Positions 1-5,568 of a stretch of DNA of 9,653 nt are shown piece by piece. The DNA is taken from NCBI GenBank assembly GCA_041477815.1, contig JBGOUV010000271.1, positions 1 to 9,653 of the forward strand, read 5' to 3'. Under the pieces are notes generated by a model. That model did not search any database, was not told the origin of the DNA, and saw only the letters and a program-made list of their open reading frames with translations. Position 1 is the first letter of the stretch. Each line of letters starts with the position of its first letter. The translations under genes and the position numbers were made by a program. The stretch is from JBGOUV01 sp041477815 (GTDB lineage Bacteria; Acidobacteriota; Terriglobia; Bryobacterales; JACQDG01).

Positions 1-300
1 GCCGGGATACTGCTCGCCCAGGTAGGTGAGAGCGGCGCGAAAATCGTCTTGTTCCCCGATGCCCTGGTCGTACTCGCCCGCACTCTGCTCCACGCCGCGA
101 AAGTTGAAGCGCAACACCACCGCCCCGGCCCGACGCGCGCCCCGGGCGACGTAATGGACCACCTTATTCCGCATCGTCCCGCCGAACCGCGGGTGCGGAT
201 GGCAGACCACGACACCCCGGCGGACCGGTCCGCCCTGCGGATCGGTTTCGAGCATGCCTTCGAGGCGTCCGGAGGGGCCGGAGAAGAAGCAATTAGCCAT
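1..300 (-). CDS. Alpha/beta hydrolase, N-terminal part (cut by window edge)
   Basis: The minus strand is open from an ATG at 300-298 to base 1, giving about 100 residues without a stop. It reads MANCFFSGPSGRLEGMLETD, then VCHPHPRFGGTMRNKVVHY and LRFNFRGVEQSAGEYDQG followed by GEQDDFRAAL. The HPHPRFGG segment (oxyanion-hole region) and the NFRGVxxSxGxYDxGxGExDD pattern are typical of small alpha/beta hydrolases of the COG2945 / dienelactone-hydrolase-like type. The nucleophile, acid and histidine lie outside the window, so substrate and activity cannot be judged. No Shine-Dalgarno sequence is visible. The start codon and first six codons lie in a copy of the heptamer repeat (280-301), so the residues MANCFF look repeat-derived; an ATG at residue 16 is an alternative start. 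It is on the same strand as yajQ, separated by the repeat hairpin. Confidence 0.8.
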   Translation of the reverse strand, partial: MANCFFSGPSGRLEGMLETDPQGGPVRRGVVVCHPHPRFGGTMRNKVVHYVARGARRAGAVVLRFNFRGVEQSAGEYDQGIGEQDDFRAALTYLGEQYPG

Positions 301-323
301 TGGAAAAGAAGCTATTAGCCATT
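280..323. repeat. Tandem 22-bp duplication of a heptamer-repeat terminus
   Basis: Two adjacent 22-base units, 280-301 and 302-323, differ at only two positions; each begins GGAxAAGAAGC and ends TTAGCCATT. Read on the minus strand, each unit contains ATGGCTAAT. The inner unit supplies the hydrolase start codon, while the ATG of the outer unit is in another frame. The outer unit is also the terminus of the hairpin at 307-370. Confidence 0.85.
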
Positions 324-370
324 AGCTGTTAGCAACCCGGCTTGCTGATAGCTAATAGCTAATTGCTTCT
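307..370. repeat. Heptamer inverted-repeat hairpin, complete gene-less copy
   Basis: The left arm 307-335 and right arm 342-370 are 29 bases each and are reverse complements with 4 mismatches, around a 6-base loop (CCCGGC). The arms are built of 7-base units (TTAGCCA, TTAGCTG, TAGCTAA and similar), with AGAAGC/GCTTCT at the outer ends. On the minus strand the hairpin is followed by a pyrimidine/T-rich run (CTTCTTTTCC), so weak transcript termination between yajQ and the hydrolase is possible. The right arm contains the yajQ stop codon. Confidence 0.9.
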
Positions 371-859
371 GTAATTTACGAACTGTATGTCGATCCCAAA
401 CTCGGTTTCTTTGACCAGCTTGATCACCTGCTGCAAAGTGTCGCGGTCGCGGCCGCTGACCCGTACCAGGTCGCTCTGGATGGAGGCCTGCACCTTCAGC
501 TTGCTGTTCTTAATGACCTTGACGATCTCCTTGGCCTTCTCCATGGGGATCCCCTGTTGCAGGGTAATGGTCTGGTGGACGGTGGAGCCGCCGGCCGGCT
601 CCACCTTGCCGTAAGTGAGACCTTTCAGCGGCACGCCGCGCTTGACCAGCTTCTGCTGGAAGATGTCGTTCACGGCGCGGATCTTGAATTCGTCATCGGA
701 GGCCAGCAGGAGGGTGTGCTCCTTCTGGTTCAGCTCGATGCTGCTCTTGGTGCCCTTCAGGTCGTAGCGGGTTTGAATTTCTTTGAGCGCCTGCTGGATG
801 GCGTTGTTGACTTCCTGCAGGTCGATCTTGGAGGCGATATCGAAGGTATTATCCGGCAT
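359..859 (-). CDS. yajQ: YajQ family (UPF0234) nucleotide-binding protein
   Basis: This 166-residue protein begins MPDNTFDIASKIDLQEVNNA and contains RYDLKGTKSSIEL, QQKLVKRGVPLKGL and VRVSGRDRDTLQQVI, the standard YajQ landmarks. Length and ends match the family, which has two tandem alpha/beta domains. YajQ homologues have been reported to bind cyclic di-GMP and act as cytoplasmic effectors; that role here is by homology only. The start overlaps the end of the upstream receiver gene by 11 bases, so translation is probably coupled. The normal family C-terminus (FVNYR) is followed by Ser-Asn and a TAG lying inside the heptamer repeat at 307-370: the last codons AGA AGC AAT TAG are repeat sequence. 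The repeat appears to have joined at the very 3' end of the gene and supplied its stop without harming the fold. Confidence 0.95.
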   Translation of the reverse strand: MPDNTFDIASKIDLQEVNNAIQQALKEIQTRYDLKGTKSSIELNQKEHTLLLASDDEFKIRAVNDIFQQKLVKRGVPLKGLTYGKVEPAGGSTVHQTITLQQGIPMEKAKEIVKVIKNSKLKVQASIQSDLVRVSGRDRDTLQQVIKLVKETEFGIDIQFVNYRSN

Positions 860-1403
860 GGGTTTTGGGGGGCTCGGTGGCGAGAACTTCTACTACGCGG
901 CGGGTGAGCTCGTCGAGAAAGTTGGGGAGCGCCGCCTCCACGGCCAGGACCACCGCGGCGCGCAGGCGATCGGGGTCGAGTTGCGGAGGCGAATCCTTCA
1001 GCGCCTGCTGCACGGCGCGCTCGAGGGGGTTGGGAGGCGGGGGTGCCAGCAACTGGTGAAGCGTCTGGCGCAGGGCGGAGGCTTCGAGCGGCTTGTGGAT
1101 CACGGCATCGACGCCCACCCGGGAGGCTTCGGCCGCATCGAACGGGTCGATCGGTCCCACCAGCAACGCCACCTTGACGTGCCGGCGGGCGGGGTCGGCT
1201 TTGAGCTGCTCACAGATCTGGTAACCGGAGCGGGTGGGCAGGCACACGTCCACCAGGACGATGTCGGGGGAAAAACTGGTCAGGGCTTCCGGAAATTGGC
1301 CGCCGTCGGTGATGCTGAACACCTGGTGGCCCTGCTGGGCCAGGATCTCCGTGCCCATACGCTGGGCGTGGGGGTTGTCATCGGCGAGCAGGACTCGGGT
1401 CAC
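849..1403 (-). CDS. Single-domain response regulator (receiver protein)
   Basis: I chose the GTG at 1403-1401, giving 184 residues that start (M)TRVLLADDNPHAQRM. The frame stays open further upstream, but that part overlaps the lipoprotein gene and has the low-complexity look of a shadow frame. The receiver domain spans about residues 3-120: acidic pair D8/D9, phospho-acceptor D52 in IVLVDVCLP, and conserved K104 in VIHKP. The usual switch Ser/Thr at the end of beta-4 appears to be Val (V82 in VALLVG), so signalling may be non-canonical. The last 60 residues have no output domain I recognise: a proline stretch (APPPPNPLE), then a helical segment rich in Ala, Leu and Val. No histidine kinase is adjacent. 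It starts 10 bases after the lipoprotein stop and overlaps yajQ by 11 bases, so the genes are co-transcribed. Confidence 0.85.
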   Translation of the reverse strand: MTRVLLADDNPHAQRMGTEILAQQGHQVFSITDGGQFPEALTSFSPDIVLVDVCLPTRSGYQICEQLKADPARRHVKVALLVGPIDPFDAAEASRVGVDAVIHKPLEASALRQTLHQLLAPPPPNPLERAVQQALKDSPPQLDPDRLRAAVVLAVEAALPNFLDELTRRVVEVLATEPPKTHAG

Positions 1404-1413
1404 AAACGAAAGC

Positions 1414-2685
1414 TCAGGGACGCGGCAGGACTCCCAGGAAGCGTCCCTTCTTCTTCTTTTTGGACGTGCTTTCGGCGGCAGGCGCGGCGATGGCCGGAGC
1501 GGCGGCCGGGTTGGGGGCACTGGCGGCCGGCTTGGCGACTTCCGGCGGAACGGCGGAAGTAGCCGGCGGGGCTGCCGACTCCGGCGCCGGGGCCGGCTGC
1601 CCGGCGGCGGGCTTGGCCCGGGCATCCGGCTGGGTGTCCAGGGCGCTGGGTCCGGTGATGGTGGTGGCGCCCACCTCGGCGCTCACGCCACCAGGGCCTC
1701 CGCCGGCAGGCGTGGGCATGCCTTCGGGGATGACCGGCGGGGCGACGGTGAGGTTCGGCTTGCCGCCCTTGGACGCCAGTTCCACCAGGGGCCTTTTGCT
1801 GAATATCCCGAAAGCGTGGCCCATCATCCCCACCTTGCCGCGATTGTCCAGCTCATACTGCATACGCGCCAGAGCATCGGCGTCCGGGTCGGGAATGGGA
1901 CGGTTCATTCCGGCCAGGCGGTCCTTGGCGTCCTTCACGCGGCCGCTGAGCGGATACTCGCGGACCAGCTTGGAGAAGGCCCGGGCGCTCTTGTCGTCAA
2001 AATTCTTGCCCATCTTCCCGTAGGCCTCGCCGAGCATAAAGAGGGCCTCGTCGGCTTTGCTGTAGAGCGGGTAGCGCTCGGTGAGGGCGCCCAGCCGCGT
2101 GGAGGCGGCGCGGTGGCTCCCTTTGATGGAATAGAAGCGGCCCACGCGATATTCGCCCTCGGCGATCACTTCCTGGATCTCCCGCAGCATCTGCTCCACC
2201 TCGGGCACGAACTTGCTGTTGGGGAACCGCAGCAACGCGTCGCGGCACTCCGCCTCGGCCTTGAGGGCGTGGATGGGATCGCGGTCCGGCTTCTCCATCT
2301 GCTGGTAATGAATCTGGCAGACCTTCTTCTGGGATTCCACCGCCTCTTCCATGCCCGGGAAGAAGGTGATGAAGTCCTTATACTCGGCTTCGGCCTGGGC
2401 CAGGGCGTGGGAGCCCCCCTGCCGGTACCAACTGTCGGCGATGGCCAGCTTGGCTTTGGCGATGTACTCGGAGTCGGGATAGGTGTTGATCAGGGTCTGG
2501 AGGGTCAGCCGGGCCACCTCGAAGCGGCTGCGCTCGACGTCGCCGATGGCCCGGTCGAACAGGATCTTATCCGGCTGCTGGGAATTGGTCTGAATCGGGT
2601 TCTCGTACTTCTTGCGGCGGGCGCAACCGCCGGCCAGGGCGGCGACCAGGATCAGAGCGACCAGCGGGAGACGAAGACGTAACAT
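1414..2685 (-). CDS. bamD: BamD/YfiO-like TPR lipoprotein with long Pro/Ala-rich tail
   Basis: The 423-residue protein starts at the ATG 2685-2683. Its signal peptide (MLRLRLPLVALILVAALAGG) ends at a lipobox-like LAGGC with C21 as the expected lipidated cysteine. Residues ~35-280 hold TPR-like helical repeats: RAIGDVERSRFEVARLTLQT with INTYPDSEYIAKAKLAIADS, the AEYKDFITFFPG unit, and ECRDALLRFPNSKFVPEVEQ. This is the outer-membrane assembly lipoprotein BamD/YfiO pattern; BamD helps BamA fold beta-barrel proteins from the periplasmic side. BamD is normally about 245 residues. Here about 140 extra residues follow, rich in Pro, Ala and Gly, ending KKKKKGRFLGVLPRP. The tail may be a periplasmic spacer; its function is unknown. 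The gene begins 2 bases after the rpe stop. The symbol is tentative, because other TPR lipoproteins look alike. Confidence 0.8.
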   Translation of the reverse strand: MLRLRLPLVALILVAALAGGCARRKKYENPIQTNSQQPDKILFDRAIGDVERSRFEVARLTLQTLINTYPDSEYIAKAKLAIADSWYRQGGSHALAQAEAEYKDFITFFPGMEEAVESQKKVCQIHYQQMEKPDRDPIHALKAEAECRDALLRFPNSKFVPEVEQMLREIQEVIAEGEYRVGRFYSIKGSHRAASTRLGALTERYPLYSKADEALFMLGEAYGKMGKNFDDKSARAFSKLVREYPLSGRVKDAKDRLAGMNRPIPDPDADALARMQYELDNRGKVGMMGHAFGIFSKRPLVELASKGGKPNLTVAPPVIPEGMPTPAGGGPGGVSAEVGATTITGPSALDTQPDARAKPAAGQPAPAPESAAPPATSAVPPEVAKPAASAPNPAAAPAIAAPAAESTSKKKKKGRFLGVLPRP

Positions 2686-2687
2686 AA

Positions 2688-3359
2688 TCAAACCTCGAGG
2701 GCCACGGCCCGCTCGGCGGCGCGGCACAGGGCGGTGAAGGCCTCCGCCGGGTCGGGCGCGCCGAAAATGGAAGTGCCGGCAACGATGATGTCACACCCGG
2801 CGCGCGCGGCGTCGGCGATGTTATGCAGGGTGATGCCCCCATCGATCTCGATGCGAAAACCCAGACCGCGCTCCTCCCGGAGACGGCGCAAACGGCGGAC
2901 CTTGTCCAACACGCCGGGGATGAACTCCTGGCCGCCGAAGCCGGGATTCACGCTCATGACAAGGACGTAGTCGGCCAGTTCCAGGGTTTCATCCAGGGTG
3001 TGAATCGGGGTGCAGGGGTTGAGGACCACCCCCGGAGAAGCGCCCGCCGACCGGATGGCGGTCAGGGTGCTGTGCAGGTGGGGACAGGCCTCCTGGTGCA
3101 CCGACACCATGTCGGCGCCGGCCTGGACAAACTCGACGGCGTAGCGGTCCGGGTTGGCGATCATAAGATGGCAGTCGAGCACGATGTCGGTAACGCGGCG
3201 CAAGGACCGGACCACGGGGATGCCGATGCTGATGTTGGGCACAAAGTGGCCGTCCATCACATCGACATGCACCATGGTCGCCCCCCCCTTCTGGACCGAT
3301 CGCACTTCGTCACCCAGACGCGAAAAATCGGCCGCCAGGATCGAGGGAGCGATTTCCAT
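2688..3359 (-). CDS. rpe: Ribulose-phosphate 3-epimerase
   Basis: A 223-residue TIM-barrel enzyme interconverting ribulose-5-phosphate and xylulose-5-phosphate in the pentose phosphate or Calvin pathway. Motifs in order: APSILAADFSRLGDE at the N-terminus, HVDVMDGHFVPN (H31, D33), DCHLMI (H64), VMSVNPGFGGQ (about 135-144) and EIDGGI (D173). H31, D33, H64 and D173 match the family's metal ligands and catalytic acid/base pair, and length is normal. I chose the ATG at 3359-3357 because the protein then begins directly with the family N-terminus (MEIAPSIL). An in-frame ATG nine codons upstream would add MLKYKIYGL and cannot be excluded. The open frame continues to 3821, but the extension is Ser/Pro/Thr-rich and antisense in composition to the neighbouring gene, so I reject it. 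It is the first gene of a tight rpe-bamD-receiver-yajQ group. Confidence 0.95.
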   Translation of the reverse strand: MEIAPSILAADFSRLGDEVRSVQKGGATMVHVDVMDGHFVPNISIGIPVVRSLRRVTDIVLDCHLMIANPDRYAVEFVQAGADMVSVHQEACPHLHSTLTAIRSAGASPGVVLNPCTPIHTLDETLELADYVLVMSVNPGFGGQEFIPGVLDKVRRLRRLREERGLGFRIEIDGGITLHNIADAARAGCDIIVAGTSIFGAPDPAEAFTALCRAAERAVALEV

Positions 3360-3441
3360 GAGCCCGTAGATCTTATATTTTAGCATCCCGAAACGTCGGA
3401 TGGAACGCGGAGGAACGCAGATAAAACCGCCCTCTTGGGGG
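3360..3441 (-). promoter_or_regulatory. Leader of rpe with possible -10 and a small GGAACGC tandem
   Basis: This is the 82-base gap upstream of rpe. On the minus strand it contains an AT-rich island in GC-rich surroundings with two overlapping -10-like hexamers, TAAAAT (3382-3377) and TATAAG (3377-3372). I see no convincing -35 box, and the TSS would leave only a very short leader, so a promoter is tentative. At 3402-3418 a short tandem, GGAACGCGGAGGAACGC, stands out; it looks like a member of a low-complexity interspersed repeat rather than a protein-binding site. Confidence 0.35.
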
Positions 3442-4053
3442 TTAGGATTGGGCGGGAGGAGGGGAGGCGGCGTCCGGCGGGTCGTCGGGATAGCACTTAT
3501 AGACGATGGATTGGTATTCGGGGGGCACAGGGGCCAGGGGGGGCTGGGTTCGTCTTGTCCATCCTGCAATCGAGGCCAGCGGAGGGAGGGCGGGGACGCC
3601 CGGTTTGGTCTCCGGCTGGAGGGTGTCGCGGATGGAGCGGTCGGTCTGGAGGACGCGGAGCTCGCGGAGGCAGCGGAAGAAGGTGCGCTCGGCGCGGGTG
3701 TGGTAGCGGGCCAGCCGCTCGATGGAGGGTTCGTGGTAGTCGTTGCGGAGGGGATCGCTGTCCTTGGCCCATTTGGCTTCGAGGCGGCTGATTCGCTGGA
3801 GGTTCCAGGCGGCGAGGACAAGTTGGTTGAAGAGGCCTTGCTCGACCATGCCTTGGGGTTGGAGGTCGGCCTGGTAGGCGGCGAGGAATTCCTCGAATTC
3901 TTCGCGCTCGTCGGGGGCGATGACGACTTCGCGGGCCGAGAGGCCGTGTTTACGGGCGTTTTGGCTGCTGCGAGCCTTGCCCTCGGGGGTTTGGGGACCG
4001 GTGGATAGACGAGCGTTGGCCTGATTCGCCTCGAGGCGACGTTGGGACGACAT
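3442..4053 (-). CDS. Hypothetical protein, STGPxTPEGK-motif family
   Basis: A 203-residue protein starting MSSQRRLEANQANARLSTGP, followed by QTPEGKARSSQNARKHGLSA. This N-terminal signature (N-x-x-N-A-x-x-STGPxTPEGKxxSxxNAxxHGL) belongs to a family of unknown function that I recall as common and often multi-copy in Acidobacteria and Planctomycetes. The middle (about 50-140) is acidic then helical: DEREEFEEFLAAYQADLQPQ, and NLQRISRLEAKWAKDSDPLR followed by RLARYHTRAERTFFRCLREL. The C-terminus is Pro-rich and degenerate (PDDPPDAASPPPAQS). No signal peptide, membrane segment or catalytic motif is visible. The start is supported by AAGGAG (4066-4061) with a 7-base spacer. A single arm of the heptamer repeat lies directly upstream. 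It sits between rsmB and rpe with gaps of 306 and 82 bases, unlike the tight spacing around it, which fits an inserted gene. Confidence 0.8.
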   Translation of the reverse strand: MSSQRRLEANQANARLSTGPQTPEGKARSSQNARKHGLSAREVVIAPDEREEFEEFLAAYQADLQPQGMVEQGLFNQLVLAAWNLQRISRLEAKWAKDSDPLRNDYHEPSIERLARYHTRAERTFFRCLRELRVLQTDRSIRDTLQPETKPGVPALPPLASIAGWTRRTQPPLAPVPPEYQSIVYKCYPDDPPDAASPPPAQS

Positions 4054-4359
4054 GGATTTTCTCCTTAGAAGAAGCTATTAGCTGTTAGCTATTAGCTGTT
4101 AGCAGACTGGGCTTCCGCCCTTAATTCCAGTGTAAAGGAGGGGGCCTAGAAAATCTTGTGGTGGGGGAGGGAAGTTGTTGAGGGGGAAGGAGAAAGAGGT
4201 TGAAAAAACCGGTGAACGTCCAGAGCCTGCGGCCACAACGGGGTATGAAAAGGGATTCGAGCGATACTGGTGAGGCTGTGCGGGACACAGATGCCGAAAC
4301 CCAGTTGGAGAATCCGAACCCGTTCGTGAACTTGGCCCGGGGGCAGTATCCGCACCTTT
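4054..4359. other. 306-base gap between rsmB and the hypothetical gene
   Basis: It holds the RBS of the hypothetical gene (4061-4066), one heptamer-repeat arm (4069-4105), a tiny hairpin (4109-4120, GGGC/GCCC around a 4-base loop that reads GGAA on the minus strand), and a G-rich purine tract at about 4155-4200 with runs of 5, 3 and 5 G. The rest, 4206-4359, shows no tRNA, terminator or convincing gene. A 76-codon plus-strand frame from 4200 overlaps the rsmB 3' end and lacks an RBS or family resemblance. Confidence 0.6.
4069..4105. repeat. Heptamer repeat, single arm
   Basis: It begins AAGAAGC (4069-4075), followed by heptamer units TATTAGC, TGTTAGC, TATTAGC and TGTTAGC, ending at AG 4105. 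No matching opposite arm follows within 200 bases. The outer terminus points to the start of the hypothetical gene, whose Shine-Dalgarno sequence lies 2 bases outside the terminus. It is probably half of a decayed hairpin. Confidence 0.85.
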
Positions 4360-5490
4360 TTAGGGCCGGAGAACTGCGGCGAAAAAACCATCACCCGGTT
4401 GGTCCGAGGGGAGCCAGAGGTGCTGTCTGAGACACGGGAAACCGGCGACCACCTGCTCGTTCTCTTCCGGTTCGAGGGAACAGGTGGAGTAGACCAGGCG
4501 GCCTCCGGGGGCGAGAAGCCGGAACGCCTGCCCCAGGATGGCCCGCTGGCGGCCGGCCAGGTCGTCCAAATCGGCGGGGGTGAGTTTCCACTTGATCTCC
4601 GGATGACGGGCCAGGGTTCCCGTACCCGAGCACGGGGCATCCACCAGGATGCGGTCAAAGAGGATGTGAAAGGGCAGCGGGCGGGCGCCGTCCAGGACCA
4701 CGCGGTTCCTCACCGGAACGTCCCGCAAACGGTGATGGTGGAGATCGCAGGCCACCACGAGCCGGGGCTGGTTTTCCAGGGCCTGCCTGGTCTTGTTGCC
4801 CGGCGCGGCGCAAACATCCAGAAAGCGGTGCTCGGGACCCAGGTCGAGGAGCGGGACGATACGCTGGGAGCCCAGGTCTTGGATGCGGAGACCCTCTTGC
4901 CGGCCCGAGACGACCCGAAAAGCCCCGGCCACGTCGGTGGGCTCCATTTCAATGCCCTCGATGATGTTATGCGGGTCGAGGCGCACAAAGGTGGCGGGGG
5001 TTTCCAGGGTGGCGAGGGCCAGGGCGTCGGCCTTATCGCCGTAGTGCCGGCGCCACCGGTCGAGTAGCCAGCCCGGTACCGCCAGATCGGGGCCGCACGG
5101 AGGCGGAGCGCCCGCCCGCCGCAGGACCGCGTTGACGAACGCCGCCGCCGAGGCCTTGCGGGCCCGCTTGACCAATTCCACGCTCTCCGACACGGCGGCG
5201 TGGGGCGGAACGCGGTCCAGGAAGCCCAGCTGGTAGAGGCCCAGACGCAGGGCGAGGCGGACCTCCCGATCGAGTCTGCCGGGGCGGCCCGGGGTGAGCC
5301 GGGTGATCCAATGGTCCAGTTGTCCCTGCCGGCGCAGGACTCCCAGTACCAGCTCCTCGGTCAGGGCCGCGTCGCGCTGGGAGAGCGCCGCGGTGAGGGG
5401 GGAGTGGAGCAAGTCGGTGGCGTAGGCGGCCTGGCGCTCCACGCGCTCCAGGATCTGAAAGGCGGCCAGGCGGGCGGGGGAAAGGCCCAT
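4360..5490 (-). CDS. rsmB: 16S rRNA (cytosine-C5)-methyltransferase RsmB
   Basis: A 376-residue SAM-dependent enzyme that in E. coli makes m5C967 in 16S rRNA. The N-terminal third (about 1-130) is the NusB-like RNA-binding domain (AAFQILERVERQAAYATDLL, ALRLGLYQLGFLDRVPPHAA, AFVNAVLRRAG). The Rossmann methyltransferase domain follows, with motif I FLDVCAAPGNKT (223-234, SAM binding), motif IV VDAPCSGTGTLARHPEIKW (C287) and motif VI YSTCSLEPEENE (C337). By family comparison, C337 is the nucleophile attacking C6 of cytosine and C287 helps release the product. The protein is about 50 residues shorter than E. coli RsmB (429), with spacing reduced between domains, but all motifs are intact and it ends normally (GDGFFAAVLRP). 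The start at 5490-5488 has only a weak RBS (AGAAG). It is divergent from the HATPase gene across a 78-base gap. Confidence 0.95.
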   Translation of the reverse strand: MGLSPARLAAFQILERVERQAAYATDLLHSPLTAALSQRDAALTEELVLGVLRRQGQLDHWITRLTPGRPGRLDREVRLALRLGLYQLGFLDRVPPHAAVSESVELVKRARKASAAAFVNAVLRRAGAPPPCGPDLAVPGWLLDRWRRHYGDKADALALATLETPATFVRLDPHNIIEGIEMEPTDVAGAFRVVSGRQEGLRIQDLGSQRIVPLLDLGPEHRFLDVCAAPGNKTRQALENQPRLVVACDLHHHRLRDVPVRNRVVLDGARPLPFHILFDRILVDAPCSGTGTLARHPEIKWKLTPADLDDLAGRQRAILGQAFRLLAPGGRLVYSTCSLEPEENEQVVAGFPCLRQHLWLPSDQPGDGFFAAVLRP

Positions 5491-5516
5491 ATCTTCTACC
5501 CTACCGTATTACCGCA

Positions 5517-5525
5517 TGTTATAAT
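5517..5525 (+). promoter_or_regulatory. Extended -10 promoter for the HATPase-STAS-Mla genes
   Basis: TGTTATAAT at 5517-5525 matches the extended -10 consensus TGnTATAAT exactly, in the divergent gap upstream of the first plus-strand gene. No good -35 is seen at 16-18 bases upstream, as expected for extended -10 promoters. The predicted transcription start is about 5531-5533. The downstream gene starts at 5569. Confidence 0.6.
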
Positions 5526-5528
5526 CCC

Positions 5529-5558
5529 CCTCCGGCCGGTCAGCCGCACGGCCGGGGG
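5529..5558 (+). promoter_or_regulatory. Strong GC hairpin in the 5' leader
   Basis: Seven perfect G-C pairs join CCGGCCG (5532-5538) with CGGCCGG (5549-5555). The stem extends by T5531-G5556, C5530-G5557 and C5529-G5558 around a 10-base loop. It begins about where transcription should start and ends 10 bases before the ATG. Its 3' arm contains the only G-rich run (GGGGG, 5554-5558) that could serve as ribosome binding site, so folding would occlude it. Confidence 0.5.
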
Positions 5559-5568
5559 CTGCCTGCAC

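Noticed and set aside
1404..1625. N-terminal extension of the receiver protein
   Set aside because: It is Pro/Arg-rich shadow sequence overlapping the BamD tail; the receiver fold begins directly after the GTG at 1403.
1234..2682. 482-residue open frame on the plus strand opposite the BamD-like gene
   Set aside because: It is antisense to a clearly conserved lipoprotein/TPR gene, has an Arg/Gly-rich low-complexity N-terminus and no family motif. Long shadow frames are expected at this GC content.
3360..3821. N-terminal extension of the rpe frame (377 residues in total)
   Set aside because: The extension is Ser/Pro/Thr/Ala-rich, overlaps the hypothetical gene in another frame, and Rpe proteins begin at MEIAPSIL.
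4109..4120. GGGC/GCCC mini-hairpin as an intrinsic terminator
   Set aside because: The stem is only 4 pairs, with no T-run after it on either strand.
4285..4350. Possible tRNA on the minus strand (GGGTTCGGATTC resembles a T-arm)
   Set aside because: The flanking bases do not form a T stem, and no acceptor stem, D arm or anticodon arm can be placed.
4200..4430. 76-codon plus-strand frame in the rsmB-downstream gap
   Set aside because: No RBS, no recognisable domain, and its 3' third overlaps the rsmB coding end.
5200..5568. N-terminal extension of the HATPase frame
   Set aside because: It lies antisense to the start of rsmB and across the promoter and leader hairpin; RsbW-type proteins begin at MELKISSDP.
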